Assembly (NCBI GenBank): GCA_026708645.1 | Contig: JAPOUM010000041.1 | Span: 124,001 to 188,000, forward strand | Direction: 5' to 3' | From: Acidimicrobiaceae bacterium | GTDB lineage: Bacteria > Actinomycetota > Acidimicrobiia > Acidimicrobiales > Aldehydirespiratoraceae | Length of the DNA: 64,000 bases | Part shown: positions 43,108-51,369 of the stretch, piece after piece | Numbering within the stretch: position 1 is the stretch's first letter | Layout of the letters: each line of letters starts with the position of its first letter | The notes under the pieces: model-generated | Databases searched by the model: none | Seen by the model: only the letters and a program-made list of their open reading frames with translations | Told to the model about the DNA's origin: nothing | Position numbers and translations under genes: made by a program

Positions 43108-43899
43108 CTAAGTATCGTCTTCGGTTGTTGGCTTAGGGGCAGGGTCGAGCACTGGCGGCTTCAATATTTTCGGCTGAGTGTCGGGGATGATCGGCTTGCC
43201 GTTGCCTTTCTCGCCGAGACGGCGGCGAGTGCTATGAACCGCCAGAGTTGCCGCGCGCTCATTGAGGTGAGAAACGACAGGCTGACGCAAAGACTCCATC
43301 AGAGGATCAACAGGCGCAGCGTCGCCTTCGCTCAAGCGTTGCAGCAGCACGTTCACCATCGGCGTGTCGGGCGCCAGCCGGTAACGCTTGCAGTACCAAC
43401 CGATGCCGTCTTCCAGCTTCCATCGAGTGCGCTCGTCTATGGCAGCGATATCCAGATAGTCGCGCAGCGTGTCCCTCTGCGCTACGGCTGAGAGCTTGGC
43501 CGCCAAAAGATCAGGCAGCGAAGCCACCGGCATACCGCACACAGAGACGCCTTCCGCGATGTGATCCACTCCGTTCGGGGCGAAGGGGCTGCCCGGAGCT
43601 TCGCTGATCAGGTCGACGTGGACTCCGTGGATCATCGCCTGGCACACATGAGAGCCGAGGTTGAGCACCTCCACGTCTGCGCCGAACTCCTCCTCCAGCG
43701 CATCCCGCAGGTCGGCCCCCGAGAAGCCCTCAGGGGTCATCACATCCAGATCGACCGAGACACGATGCACCAGCTGCACAGCGACCCCTGTGCCGCCCAT
43801 CAACTCCCCGCCGACCGCGGTCGCCACCGCAGCGACCTGCTCCCAGATTCGGCGTTGGGCGGCGCCTAACACCTCGGCGTAAGCGTCAATCGCAGCCAC
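43108..43899 (-). CDS. AbiEii/AbiGii-type nucleotidyltransferase toxin
   Basis: 263 residues. The nucleotidyltransferase motif LMGGTGVAVQLVHRVSVDLDVMTP matches the GG(T/S)...RxSxDxD pattern of AbiEii toxins. GVSVCGMPVASLPDLLAAKLSAVAQRDTLRDYLDIAAI is the family DLxAxKxxAlxxRxxxRDyxDl-type segment. AbiEii enzymes add nucleotides to tRNA and cause growth arrest in phage abortive infection. The C-terminal ~90 residues are helical, then Pro/Lys-rich. It overlaps the upstream HTH gene by 14 bp, as expected for an antitoxin-toxin operon. Confidence 0.85.
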   Translation of the reverse strand: MAAIDAYAEVLGAAQRRIWEQVAAVATAVGGELMGGTGVAVQLVHRVSVDLDVMTPEGFSGADLRDALEEEFGADVEVLNLGSHVCQAMIHGVHVDLISEAPGSPFAPNGVDHIAEGVSVCGMPVASLPDLLAAKLSAVAQRDTLRDYLDIAAIDERTRWKLEDGIGWYCKRYRLAPDTPMVNVLLQRLSEGDAAPVDPLMESLRQPVVSHLNERAATLAVHSTRRRLGEKGNGKPIIPDTQPKILKPPVLDPAPKPTTEDDT

Positions 43900-44521
43900 G
43901 ACGCGCCGAGATGAAAGTGTCGAGCTTGGCTGCGATCTCGCCCGTGTCGCAGCCTCGCAGCCGTCTGCATTCTTCTAACGTCTCGACCGGCAGCGTCACA
44001 AGAGCCCACAAAGCCGCCGCAGCGTCCGGGCCCGACAGCAGAGTCTGAGCGATGAGCAGGCCGTGTTGGCTGATCCGCAGATTCTGCGCCGGGGTGAACC
44101 AGAAGACGCTCCAGAACTGCGGAGGCACCATGTCGGGATAACGGGTCGGGATCTCGGCGGTCTCCTCCATAGGCAGAAAGCCGATCATCTCCGCGCAGGT
44201 GCCCATGTAGGTGAGCTGCCAGATCGTGAGTTCGACGTCGCCGTAACCCCACCGGCAGGACCGCCTCTCACTGGTTGCCACGCCATGCTCACGGAGCTTG
44301 GCCAGGCAGCGCCGAGCGTGGCTGAGCGACACCTCGCTGAGCGCCGCCACTTCCTGCACGGTCGTGCCGTGCGGGCGATGCCGCAAAGCGTTCACGATCC
44401 GCCGCTCGCAGCCGGTCAGCGAAACCGCCAGGCGAGCCCCAGCGCTGTCAGGGTCAGACGTGACCACCGCAACAGCAGGCGACACAACAGGCGACACGGC
44501 GCCCGGCAGCGAATCGGTCAC
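43886..44521 (-). CDS. Winged-helix protein, likely cognate antitoxin of the AbiE-like pair
   Basis: 211 residues. The N-terminal ~40 are low complexity (MTDSLPGAVSPVVSPAVAVV). A winged helix follows: CERRIVNALRHRPHGTTVQEVAALSEVSLSHARRCLAKLREHGVATSER. The C-terminal part (EIPTRYPDMVPPQFWSVFWFTPAQNLRISQ) is unassigned. An HTH protein encoded just upstream of, and overlapping, an AbiEii toxin is expected to repress the operon and block the toxin. It is not a clear AbiEi sequence match, so the partner call rests on context. Confidence 0.7.
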   Translation of the reverse strand: MTDSLPGAVSPVVSPAVAVVTSDPDSAGARLAVSLTGCERRIVNALRHRPHGTTVQEVAALSEVSLSHARRCLAKLREHGVATSERRSCRWGYGDVELTIWQLTYMGTCAEMIGFLPMEETAEIPTRYPDMVPPQFWSVFWFTPAQNLRISQHGLLIAQTLLSGPDAAAALWALVTLPVETLEECRRLRGCDTGEIAAKLDTFISARRGCD

Positions 44522-44561
44522 CCCCTCACGGTACTACCACACGGCTGCGCGAGCTTGAGGA

Positions 44562-45257
44562 GTGCGGCCTGTCAGCCTCGCATCGACGAGGCGGAGCGAG
44601 GCGCGCCGGATCATCGACACGGACACTCCACCAGCCGCTCGTCCCGCTGACGGCCACGACATTCTCGGCACCTACCGCTGCGCAGCCGATCCGACAAGCC
44701 GTAAGGCCACTTCTGAGGATCCCGCCGAACTGATCGATCATATGACCACTCGACATCGAGAGATCATGCGCGGGCGCCCCGACAAGCGTCCAGGCGCCTG
44801 GAAGACCGAGAACAACCGCGTCGGCCTCTACGATTTCGTTGCGCCGGACCTGCTTGAAGGCACGCTCCTCAAGGGGTTCGGACGCTTGGCGGAGTTGCCC
44901 GAAGGCATAGCGCGTGCCCTCTATGCGATGATCGTCGTGACCGAAGTCCACCCTTTCGAAGACGGAAACGGACGCGTCGCTCGTTTGATGATGAACGCCG
45001 AGCTTTCCGCAGTCGGCGCTGCTCGCATCGTGATACCCAGCGTGTATCGCAACGAGTATTTGGCGGGGCTGCGGCGCGTCTCGATCACCGACGGCGACCT
45101 GACCGCCTACCTACGGGTCATGATCCACGCATGGCGATGGACAGCGGCGATGCCGTGGAACGACGCGACCGCCGCCGACGGCCGATTCATAGCAACTAAA
45201 GCCCTGATGGACTCGACGGACGCAGAGATTTCTGGGGCACGACTCGAACTGCCGTAA
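44562..45257 (+). CDS. Fic family protein (short, possibly N-terminally truncated)
   Basis: Fic enzymes transfer AMP or related groups to hydroxyl side chains. 231 residues. The active-site loop HPFEDGNGRVARLMMNAEL matches HPFxDGNGRxxR, and a flap-like RVGLYDFVAP(D) precedes it. No clear (S/T)xxxE(G/N) inhibitory helix is seen. The first ~50 residues (VRPVSLASTRRSEARRI) have poor coding character, so the start at GTG 44562 is uncertain or the 5' end is lost. It is divergent from the AbiE-like pair. Confidence 0.75.
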   Translation: MRPVSLASTRRSEARRIIDTDTPPAARPADGHDILGTYRCAADPTSRKATSEDPAELIDHMTTRHREIMRGRPDKRPGAWKTENNRVGLYDFVAPDLLEGTLLKGFGRLAELPEGIARALYAMIVVTEVHPFEDGNGRVARLMMNAELSAVGAARIVIPSVYRNEYLAGLRRVSITDGDLTAYLRVMIHAWRWTAAMPWNDATAADGRFIATKALMDSTDAEISGARLELP

Positions 45258-45355
45258 TGCCGTGATGCACTGCCGCAACCGAGCATGACAGCGGCGGACG
45301 CAACCGGGCTGACGGCAGAATCCGGATTGTCAGCTAGGTGTCGGCAGAGCAGAGA

Positions 45356-46813
45356 TCAGGAGCGATGCGCTTGAGCGAGTGGCGGGTCATGCCCGGCAGG
45401 CTCTGGGAATAACGTGCCGCGGTCTGAGGCGTCTGGGGCGTGTGCGGGTCCGTAGCGAAGCCGCTGCGGCGGCGCGATGGTGCGCAGATCGCCGCGGGGG
45501 ACGACACGCCAGCCGTGGTGATGGACTTTGTGATGGCATTCCCAGCACAGCAGGATCAGATTGTCGATGTCGGTCGGGCCGCCACGCGACAACGGCACTA
45601 TGTGATGGGCGTCACAGAGCCCGTGGTGAGCGCCGCACCCTCCGCAACGTCCGTAACTGGCCACCAACGCAGCCTTCTGAGCGTCGGTCACGGCCGATTT
45701 GCGATGACCTTGCCACAGCGGCACCCCTTTCGAGCTGAAAACGGCGCCGCGGTAGTGGGCGTTGCACATGTGCTCCTCGAGCACGCTTTGCGGAATGGTG
45801 TCGCCGCCGGCGATCTCGGCGAAGGCTCGATCCCCTTCAGCAGTGAGATGCTGCACGATGGTGATGTCAGTCGACACCCTGCGACGCGAGCCGGCGGCGC
45901 CACTGACAGTTCCGCCACTCGTGCCACCAGCAGTGCTGGAGACGCCAGCAACGCCGTCTGCATTCCTGCCTGCAGTTCCGCCAGCCGTGCTACCGGCAGT
46001 GCTGGAGACGCCAGCAACGCCGCCACCCGCGCCACTGACAGTTCCGCCACCCGCGCTGGAGACGCCTTCGATGCCGGCGCGAGCTTCGCTCCCGCATGAC
46101 GCGGTGAGAGTGTCGAGGCTGTCGGCCAGCCGCTTCACGAGATTGCGCTGCTCGCTGCCGTGCGTGCGAATGTCGCAGCGCCGCAGCCGCTCGGCCTCCG
46201 CCAGCAGCCGCTTGCGAATCCTGGCGCCGCAGACCGGGTCGAGTTCGCCCCTGATGAGAACCATCCCGTCCTCGCCGTCGAAGACGCTGAGGCTCCGTCG
46301 GGCTCGCTGACGCCGGTAGAGGCTTTCTCCATCGTCGCTGCTGCGTGCTGCCGCCCAACGGTTCGCCTCCCGTGCGAACTGCTCAACCGACAACCCGGCT
46401 GCTCTCTGCAACAGCCCGTCGTCGCCGCCGACGGCTTTGGTGCCGGCCTTGTCGCAGGCTCGGGCGATAGCGCGGGCGTTGGTCATCGAGACGCGCCCTT
46501 CTTCCACTGCTTGTTGCACTTCGGGCAGCTCGGAGATCTGTTGCGCCGCCTTGACTTGAACTGCCGCGTCGCGACGCGAGAGCCCGGTCGCTGTCGCCAG
46601 CACTCCAGCACCGCTGTCGCCGCGATGCTCCCGCGCCGCAAGCTGCACTGCCGAGTCGGCCTGGAATGCGTCGAGCTTGCCCTTCAGAGCCTTGGTCGCT
46701 TGCAGCCCCAGACGCAGCGCTTCACAAGAAGCCTCGCCATTGCGTGCCAGCCGCAGCATCACAGACAGCGCCTCGTCCGCCCGCTCGATCGCCTCCTTCA
46801 TCTGCATAAACAT
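45356..46813 (-). CDS. DUF222 + HNH endonuclease domain protein
   Basis: 485 residues. The N-terminal DUF222 helical region includes LATATGLSRRDAAVQVKAAQQISELPEVQQAVEEGRVSMTNARAIARA. The C-terminal HNH motif is GGCGAHHGLCDAHHIVPLSRGGPTDIDNLILLCWECHHKVHHHGW. Between them lies a Gly/Ala/Ser/Thr-rich spacer with imperfect repeats of about 25 residues based on GVAGVSSTAGGT (roughly residues 250-315). This architecture is abundant in actinobacteria, where copies often proliferate; the target is unknown. Three in-frame ATGs occur at the start. Confidence 0.88.
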   Translation of the reverse strand: MFMQMKEAIERADEALSVMLRLARNGEASCEALRLGLQATKALKGKLDAFQADSAVQLAAREHRGDSGAGVLATATGLSRRDAAVQVKAAQQISELPEVQQAVEEGRVSMTNARAIARACDKAGTKAVGGDDGLLQRAAGLSVEQFAREANRWAAARSSDDGESLYRRQRARRSLSVFDGEDGMVLIRGELDPVCGARIRKRLLAEAERLRRCDIRTHGSEQRNLVKRLADSLDTLTASCGSEARAGIEGVSSAGGGTVSGAGGGVAGVSSTAGSTAGGTAGRNADGVAGVSSTAGGTSGGTVSGAAGSRRRVSTDITIVQHLTAEGDRAFAEIAGGDTIPQSVLEEHMCNAHYRGAVFSSKGVPLWQGHRKSAVTDAQKAALVASYGRCGGCGAHHGLCDAHHIVPLSRGGPTDIDNLILLCWECHHKVHHHGWRVVPRGDLRTIAPPQRLRYGPAHAPDASDRGTLFPEPAGHDPPLAQAHRS

Positions 46814-46962
46814 AGTATGCCATACCTATACGACATTTGCAACCCTTTACAAGCAATTTCTTGCTATTTGCAGATCAAAAAAAAATTTAATGATTTCAGA
46901 TCAAACGCTCTGCATGTCAGCCGCCGAAGCGCGGGCTCAGCGAGACCTGCGCTCTCAAGCGT

Positions 46963-46968
46963 TATACT
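46963..46968 (+). promoter_or_regulatory. -10 box TATACT for the HsdR_N-like gene
   Basis: TATACT lies 12 nt before GTG 46980, which is in frame with ATG 47010. The spacing allows transcription to begin just before the GTG, so the protein could start there (VKLARKPPKIMSIQE). Confidence 0.4.
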
Positions 46969-47009
46969 GTGCACCTCAAGTGAAGCTCGCTCGGAAGCCC
47001 CCCAAAATC

Positions 47010-48038
47010 ATGTCGATACAAGAGACCTTGGAAGCAATCCGTGCCGCGTCGGAGCCGTCCAACGAGGAAGAGGCCAAGTTCAAGGTCATCGCACCGATCC
47101 TCGACGGGCTCGGCTGGTCAACGATGGGTACCGAAGTTACCTTCGAACAGCCAGTCGGCAGTGGCAAAGGCGCCGGGCGGATCGACATAGCGCTGCAGGG
47201 TCCCCATCGACTTGTCGCCTTGATCGAGGCGAAGGCACCAAGCACGCGGCTGAATGGTGACCATGTAGGCCAGTTGCTCAATTATGCGTTCTATGAGGGC
47301 GTGGACATCTGCGCTCTGACCACAGGCTCGGAGTGGTGGTTCTATCTTCCTCTTGAGCAGGGGCCTCCCGAGAAGCGACGCTTTGCGGTGCTGAAGGTCC
47401 GCGAAGAGCCGGTTGATCGCCTAGCTCATGACTTTGAAGACTTCTTGGGGCGAGCTGCACTGATCTCAGGAGAAGCTCGGTCACGCGCCAAAAACGTGCT
47501 TGAAGCCGAGCATCGTCGGGCGTTGTTGAGCGAGCAGATTCCCAATATCTGGCAGAGAATGATCAGCGAAGCCGACGAAGAACTCGTTGAAGCTATCACT
47601 CAACGCGTCTACGAGCAGATCAACCTACGACCCGACCGCGAACAGGTCGTAGCCGTGCTTCGAAACGAACCCGTCGCCGCAAAACTTCAACAACCGAAGC
47701 CTGCACGCCCGGCGAAGCCTAAAAAGGCACCCAGTACCAAGCCGACCGGTATCCTCCTGCTCGGTCAGCGCTATCCAGTCACGACGTATCGCCAAGGCTT
47801 TTGCGAGCTTGCGACCCTGCTCTATAAGCGCAATCCAAGCGAGTTCTTGCAATTGCGTAGCAGCGGCAACCAGCCACTGATTTCGAACAACTCAGACAGC
47901 ATGTTAGGGCCATTCGAAGTAAGCCCAGGACACTGGATCAAGAGTCACGGTTCAAGCGATGCCTTGACCAAGAAATGCAAGGACATCATTCGAGACCTTG
48001 GTTACAAAGACAGTGACTTCAAGTTTGTGTTCGACTGA
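47010..48038 (+). CDS. HsdR_N-type PD-(D/E)xK nuclease-like protein without helicase
   Basis: 342 residues from ATG 47010. The N-terminal half (EEEAKFKVIAPILDGLGWSTMG, KGAGRIDIALQGPHRLVALIEAKAP, HVGQLLNYAFYEGVDICALTTGSEWWFYLP) is the type I restriction R-subunit N-terminal nuclease fold, with D...EAK catalytic residues. A helical middle (residues ~140-225), a Lys/Pro-rich linker and an unrecognised C-terminal domain (LLGQRYPVTTYRQGFCELAT...SPGHWIKSHGSSDALTKKCKDIIRD) follow. There is no ATPase, so this is a stand-alone nuclease, probably defensive. GTG 46980 is an alternative start. Confidence 0.8.
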   Translation: MSIQETLEAIRAASEPSNEEEAKFKVIAPILDGLGWSTMGTEVTFEQPVGSGKGAGRIDIALQGPHRLVALIEAKAPSTRLNGDHVGQLLNYAFYEGVDICALTTGSEWWFYLPLEQGPPEKRRFAVLKVREEPVDRLAHDFEDFLGRAALISGEARSRAKNVLEAEHRRALLSEQIPNIWQRMISEADEELVEAITQRVYEQINLRPDREQVVAVLRNEPVAAKLQQPKPARPAKPKKAPSTKPTGILLLGQRYPVTTYRQGFCELATLLYKRNPSEFLQLRSSGNQPLISNNSDSMLGPFEVSPGHWIKSHGSSDALTKKCKDIIRDLGYKDSDFKFVFD

Positions 48039-48097
48039 TTAACACTCCCTAAGGGGCTGCGATCCGTCCGCTGGCTTCGGCTCCAACCGCTTTGGGA

Positions 48098-48481
48098 TCA
48101 GGCGCTCGTCCGACGTGCGGCGAGTCGTGTCAGGGCCGCTACGAGTTCCGTCGCGTTGGCGATCCTCTCGCGGACCTCGTCCTCGGACATCAGTTCTTCA
48201 TAGAAGTTCTTATGCAGCATCTGAGCCGCGCCGAGCCGCAGCAACAACAGATCGGTTTCCGAGCTCTCACCAGCACTGATGATCAGCCTCCGAGCGTTGT
48301 CGATCAACTTGCGATGCGATCCGACAGGCCATCCGCGCTGCTTCGAGATCGAGTTGACGCAGTGCGCTACCGCGCCCCAAGCCTTCTCGCTCGCCTGGAG
48401 GAGGTCGCCCGCTGCCAACTCGGTCTGGGAATGTCGCAGGAACTCCTCGCTGATCTCGACATGGCGCCGCGCGGTAGTCAT
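48098..48481 (-). CDS. HEPN/PaREP1-like small helical protein
   Basis: 127 residues. ARRHVEISEEFLRHSQTELAAGDLLQASEKAWGAVAHCVNSISKQRGW resembles the PaREP1/HEPN family, in which the KAWGAVAH segment is typical. LLLLRLGAAQMLHKNFYEELMSEDEVRERI is the second helical pair. HEPN proteins are often RNases in toxin-antitoxin pairs, but the catalytic RxxxxH is not evident here. Its ATG overlaps the stop of the neighbouring gene (ATGA), so the two work together. Confidence 0.65.
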   Translation of the reverse strand: MTTARRHVEISEEFLRHSQTELAAGDLLQASEKAWGAVAHCVNSISKQRGWPVGSHRKLIDNARRLIISAGESSETDLLLLRLGAAQMLHKNFYEELMSEDEVRERIANATELVAALTRLAARRTSA

Positions 48482-49005
48482 GGCGCCTGCTCGTGGGGCC
48501 GGGGCTCGCTGTACTCGATCAGCGAGAACCGTCCTGTGACGACGACGAAACGAATGACCGTCTCGACACCGTGGACATCGGTCAGATGCATCTTCTGCCC
48601 GACCTCGAACTCCACGGGATTGGCGACTCTGCCGTCGACGGCGATGTTGTCGGCATACAAGTAGGTCCGTCCCTCGTTGATCGGATTGAGGCGGCCCTCG
48701 ATGCCGGGGATGGCGCCTGTGCTTCGGGTGAACAGCGTCCCGCTGCGGCCATCCGACGACGCCTCCAGCACCAGCTCCAGCGCTGCGGCGTTGTCGGGCA
48801 CCACCCTCTGATGCAGCGGCAGGTGACCCTCGGCGGCCGCCAGCACGCGCATCTGCTGATCAGTGCGGTAGAGGTCCATGCGGCAGGCGCCGGCCGAGTC
48901 CGACTCGCCGACACGGTATGTGCCGTTCGGATACTCCGCCAAGAGCATGGCACCCGCGACCGGCGCTCCGGCACAAGATCTCAACATGAAGGCGACTTCG
49001 GCCAT
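48478..49005 (-). CDS. Hypothetical protein coupled to the HEPN-like gene
   Basis: 175 residues from ATG 49005 (GAGAGCAGG upstream). The first ~85 residues (MAEVAFMLRSCAGAPVAGAMLLAEYPNGTYRVGESDSAGACRMDLY) look like a carboxypeptidase-regulatory-type beta sandwich. The second half (LYADNIAVDGRVANPVEFEVGQKMHLTDVHGVETVIRFVVVTGRF) is beta-rich and unassigned. No nucleotidyltransferase motif is seen, so this is not a classical MNT partner for HEPN. The function of the pair is unknown; location in the defence island is suggestive only. Confidence 0.65.
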   Translation of the reverse strand: MAEVAFMLRSCAGAPVAGAMLLAEYPNGTYRVGESDSAGACRMDLYRTDQQMRVLAAAEGHLPLHQRVVPDNAAALELVLEASSDGRSGTLFTRSTGAIPGIEGRLNPINEGRTYLYADNIAVDGRVANPVEFEVGQKMHLTDVHGVETVIRFVVVTGRFSLIEYSEPRPHEQAP

Positions 49006-49149
49006 CCTGCTCTCCCGAATCCGGCGACGGCTCGGACAATCGCCGACGCCTGCCCGCACTTCGCACCCCGCAAGATTGAATATACACGTAACTGTACCAG
49101 AAAATGCCAGAAAATAATCCCATGATGAGCCGGGAGGCTTGGTCGAGCC

Positions 49150-49205
49150 CATAGCAACCACTTGTCAACTAAGTTGCGATGCAGTTGCTATGCAGTTGCT
49201 ATGCG
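49150..49205. repeat. Three 11-bp direct repeats plus one inverted copy (operator-like)
   Basis: GTTGCGATGCA (49173-49183), GTTGCTATGCA (49184-49194) and GTTGCTATGCG (49195-49205) follow each other exactly. CATAGCAAC (49150-49158) is an inverted partial copy. The 11-bp period places the repeats on one DNA face. They lie between the divergent 49005 and 49247 genes and may be an operator or iteron set. Confidence 0.6.
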
Positions 49206-49246
49206 ACGCTGCCAGCCAACCGGCGGTCACCCGCCGAGGAGATCGC

Positions 49247-49790
49247 ATGGCGAACCCTTTCACACCCAAGTTCGGCTATGTGCCGCCTCTGCTGGTTGGG
49301 CGTGACGGCGTCTTGAACCGGATCGCAGCCGGTCGGACCAGCACCGCCCATCCGGACAGTGCGCTGCTGCTGACAGGCCAGCGGGGAACCGGCAAGACCG
49401 TGCTATTGCACGTAGCACTGGACGAGGCCCGCGAGCAGCAATGGGTGACGCTCTTCGCTTCGGGCGCCGAGATCGGCCTCTGCGACAAGTTGGCCTCCCA
49501 GTGCATCGACAACCTCGGTGACGCAGCTCGGCGGATCGTCGGTCTGGGCGCGCAGGCGCTCGGCTTCGGCGCTTCGATCTCGCGATCCGAACCGCATCGG
49601 ACACCGCCGACAGCGTTCCGGTTCGCGCTCGAGAAAGCAGCCGCAGCATCAGCCGAGCGCGGCGCCGGCACCCTGATCGCAGTAGACGAGCTGCAAGACG
49701 CTCCCATCACGGCGTGTCGCGCCAGTACGTGAGCCGCATCGCCAGCGAGGAGGGACTGCAACGCGACGCCAGAAGACGGGGTCGAGGCTG
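49247..49790 (+). pseudogene. Truncated AAA+ ATPase
   Basis: ATG 49247 has GAGGAGA upstream. The frame gives MANPFTPKFGYVPPLLVGRDGVLNRI, Walker A LLLTGQRGTGKTVLLHVALD and Walker B GTLIAVDELQDAPI, then stops at 49732 soon after Walker B. A different frame continues with HGVSRQYVSRIASEEGLQRD to 49790, which looks like part of a C-terminal DNA-binding region. Most of the lid and C-terminal domains are missing, so this is a deleted gene. The family (single-chain ATP-binding proteins of the defence/STAND type) is common in this region of related genomes. Confidence 0.65.
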
Positions 49791-49849
49791 ACCTCAGTGA
49801 CGCGATCAGCAGGCCGAACGCTTGCGCTTGCCGGCTATCCACCCTCCGA

Positions 49850-51112
49850 CTACGGCACCTGCTGTGGCTTGCTCGCAGACGGCGCCCAGAGGGTGGAGAT
49901 CGGGGCGGCCACTATGCGATCGGAGAGCCTGTAGGTGTGCTCACCTGTGTGCAGCACGACACCGGCCTCGAAGGCGTCCGGCATCGAGTCCCGCAGCCAC
50001 GCAAGGTGACGGGCGTCGTGTGCGCCGGCTCCTGCTGCCGCCTTGATCTCGATGCCCACGAGACGCCCTCCTCCGAACTCGGCCATCACATCGATCTCAT
50101 GGCGCCCGTTGGGGCCACGAAGATGCATGAGCCGATAACGCGAGCCGGCTACCGCCGCCTCAGCCAGCAACTGCGACACGACGAACGTCTCGAGCGTGCG
50201 GCCAGCGAGATCCGAACTAGCCGCCACTTCGTCGAAGCCCACACGCAGAATTCCGCAGAGCAAACCCGCATCGACCACGAACCTCTTCGGGCTTCGGCTC
50301 AACCGCTTCAGCCGGTTGGAAGACCATGCAGGCAGCTGATGCACCACCAGCAGCTCGCTGAGTCGTCTTTCATAGGCGAGAGCCGTGTCTCGCGCTATCC
50401 CGGCTGCGTCATAAATGGTCTTGTGATGCGGTGATCCGGCCGAGTTGAGAGCGTAGGCCTCCAGATAACTCCGCAGTCGGGCGGCATCGGCAACCTTGTC
50501 GTAACCCTGCGCGTCACGCAGCGCCACCTGATCTGCATAGCTCTCAAGCCATGCCCGAGCGGTCGTTTCATCAAGTTGCAAGGCAGGCTCAGGAAACCCG
50601 CTCCGAAGCGCCAAACGCAGATAGGCATGAACATCCAGAGTCGCCCCCGACGCGCGGTCCAGCAGCTCGCCGGCTACTACACGATCTATGAAGGGCTGCG
50701 TGCCGGTCTGTTGCTGCTCGGCCACGGTCAACGGATACATGGGCAGCATGACCACCCGCCCAGTGCCGGGCCAGAGCTGGCTCTTGGTTTCGAGGCCAGC
50801 CGAACCCGTGATCAAGAACCGCCCCGGTCGCCGTTCGGCGTCCACCGCCCTCTTGACCGCCCACATCACGCTCGGCAGCCGCTGCCACTCATCTAGCAGT
50901 ATCGGCTCGTCGCGGTTCCGCAGAGCTGCATCCACGTCAGGCGTGACAGCAGCCGCTTCAGCATGATGATCGAGACGGATGGTCGTGCGCGCATGACGCT
51001 CGGCTGTGGTGGCCTTGCCGCAAGAGCGCGGCCCCACCACCATCAGCGCCGGCAGCTGATCCAGATAGCTGTCCAGCAACGGATCCAGCAGACGTGGTAA
51101 GTAGCTGCTCAT
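49850..51112 (-). CDS. DUF4143 AAA_14-type ATPase with altered Walker A
   Basis: 420 residues from ATG 51112, which has TAATAT 7 nt upstream (leaderless). The ATPase domain shows LPALMVVGPRSCGKATTAERHA, LLDEWQRLPSVMWAVKRAVD and RPGRFLITGSAGL. The C-terminal DUF4143 domain has KRFVVDAGLLCGILRVGFDE and the nuclease-like GPNGRHEIDVMAEFGGGRLVGIEIKAA (D...EIK). The Walker A reads GK-A-T where GK(T/S) is usual, so nucleotide binding may be weakened. Family members are of unknown role, often in mobile or defence regions. Confidence 0.85.
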   Translation of the reverse strand: MSSYLPRLLDPLLDSYLDQLPALMVVGPRSCGKATTAERHARTTIRLDHHAEAAAVTPDVDAALRNRDEPILLDEWQRLPSVMWAVKRAVDAERRPGRFLITGSAGLETKSQLWPGTGRVVMLPMYPLTVAEQQQTGTQPFIDRVVAGELLDRASGATLDVHAYLRLALRSGFPEPALQLDETTARAWLESYADQVALRDAQGYDKVADAARLRSYLEAYALNSAGSPHHKTIYDAAGIARDTALAYERRLSELLVVHQLPAWSSNRLKRLSRSPKRFVVDAGLLCGILRVGFDEVAASSDLAGRTLETFVVSQLLAEAAVAGSRYRLMHLRGPNGRHEIDVMAEFGGGRLVGIEIKAAAGAGAHDARHLAWLRDSMPDAFEAGVVLHTGEHTYRLSDRIVAAPISTLWAPSASKPQQVP

Positions 51113-51369
51113 CTGTGAAATATTACTATTGCATAGTGTTATCACACACAGACTACTAGTGATTTTGCACTTCTAAAGATCACAAGAAGGAGCAAATAGC
51201 ACTGAGATAGACGCTTGGCACGCATCGGTGGCGGGCTGCGGCGGGAGGGGCGGCCACTTGCGCAGATCGCAGGAAGGCACAGACGGTGCTGAGGCCCGCA
51301 CGCCGGGTCCTCGCTTCAAGGCACGGTGTCGCGGCGGACGGTGTCACAGGCCGCCGCTACTATCCGAGC

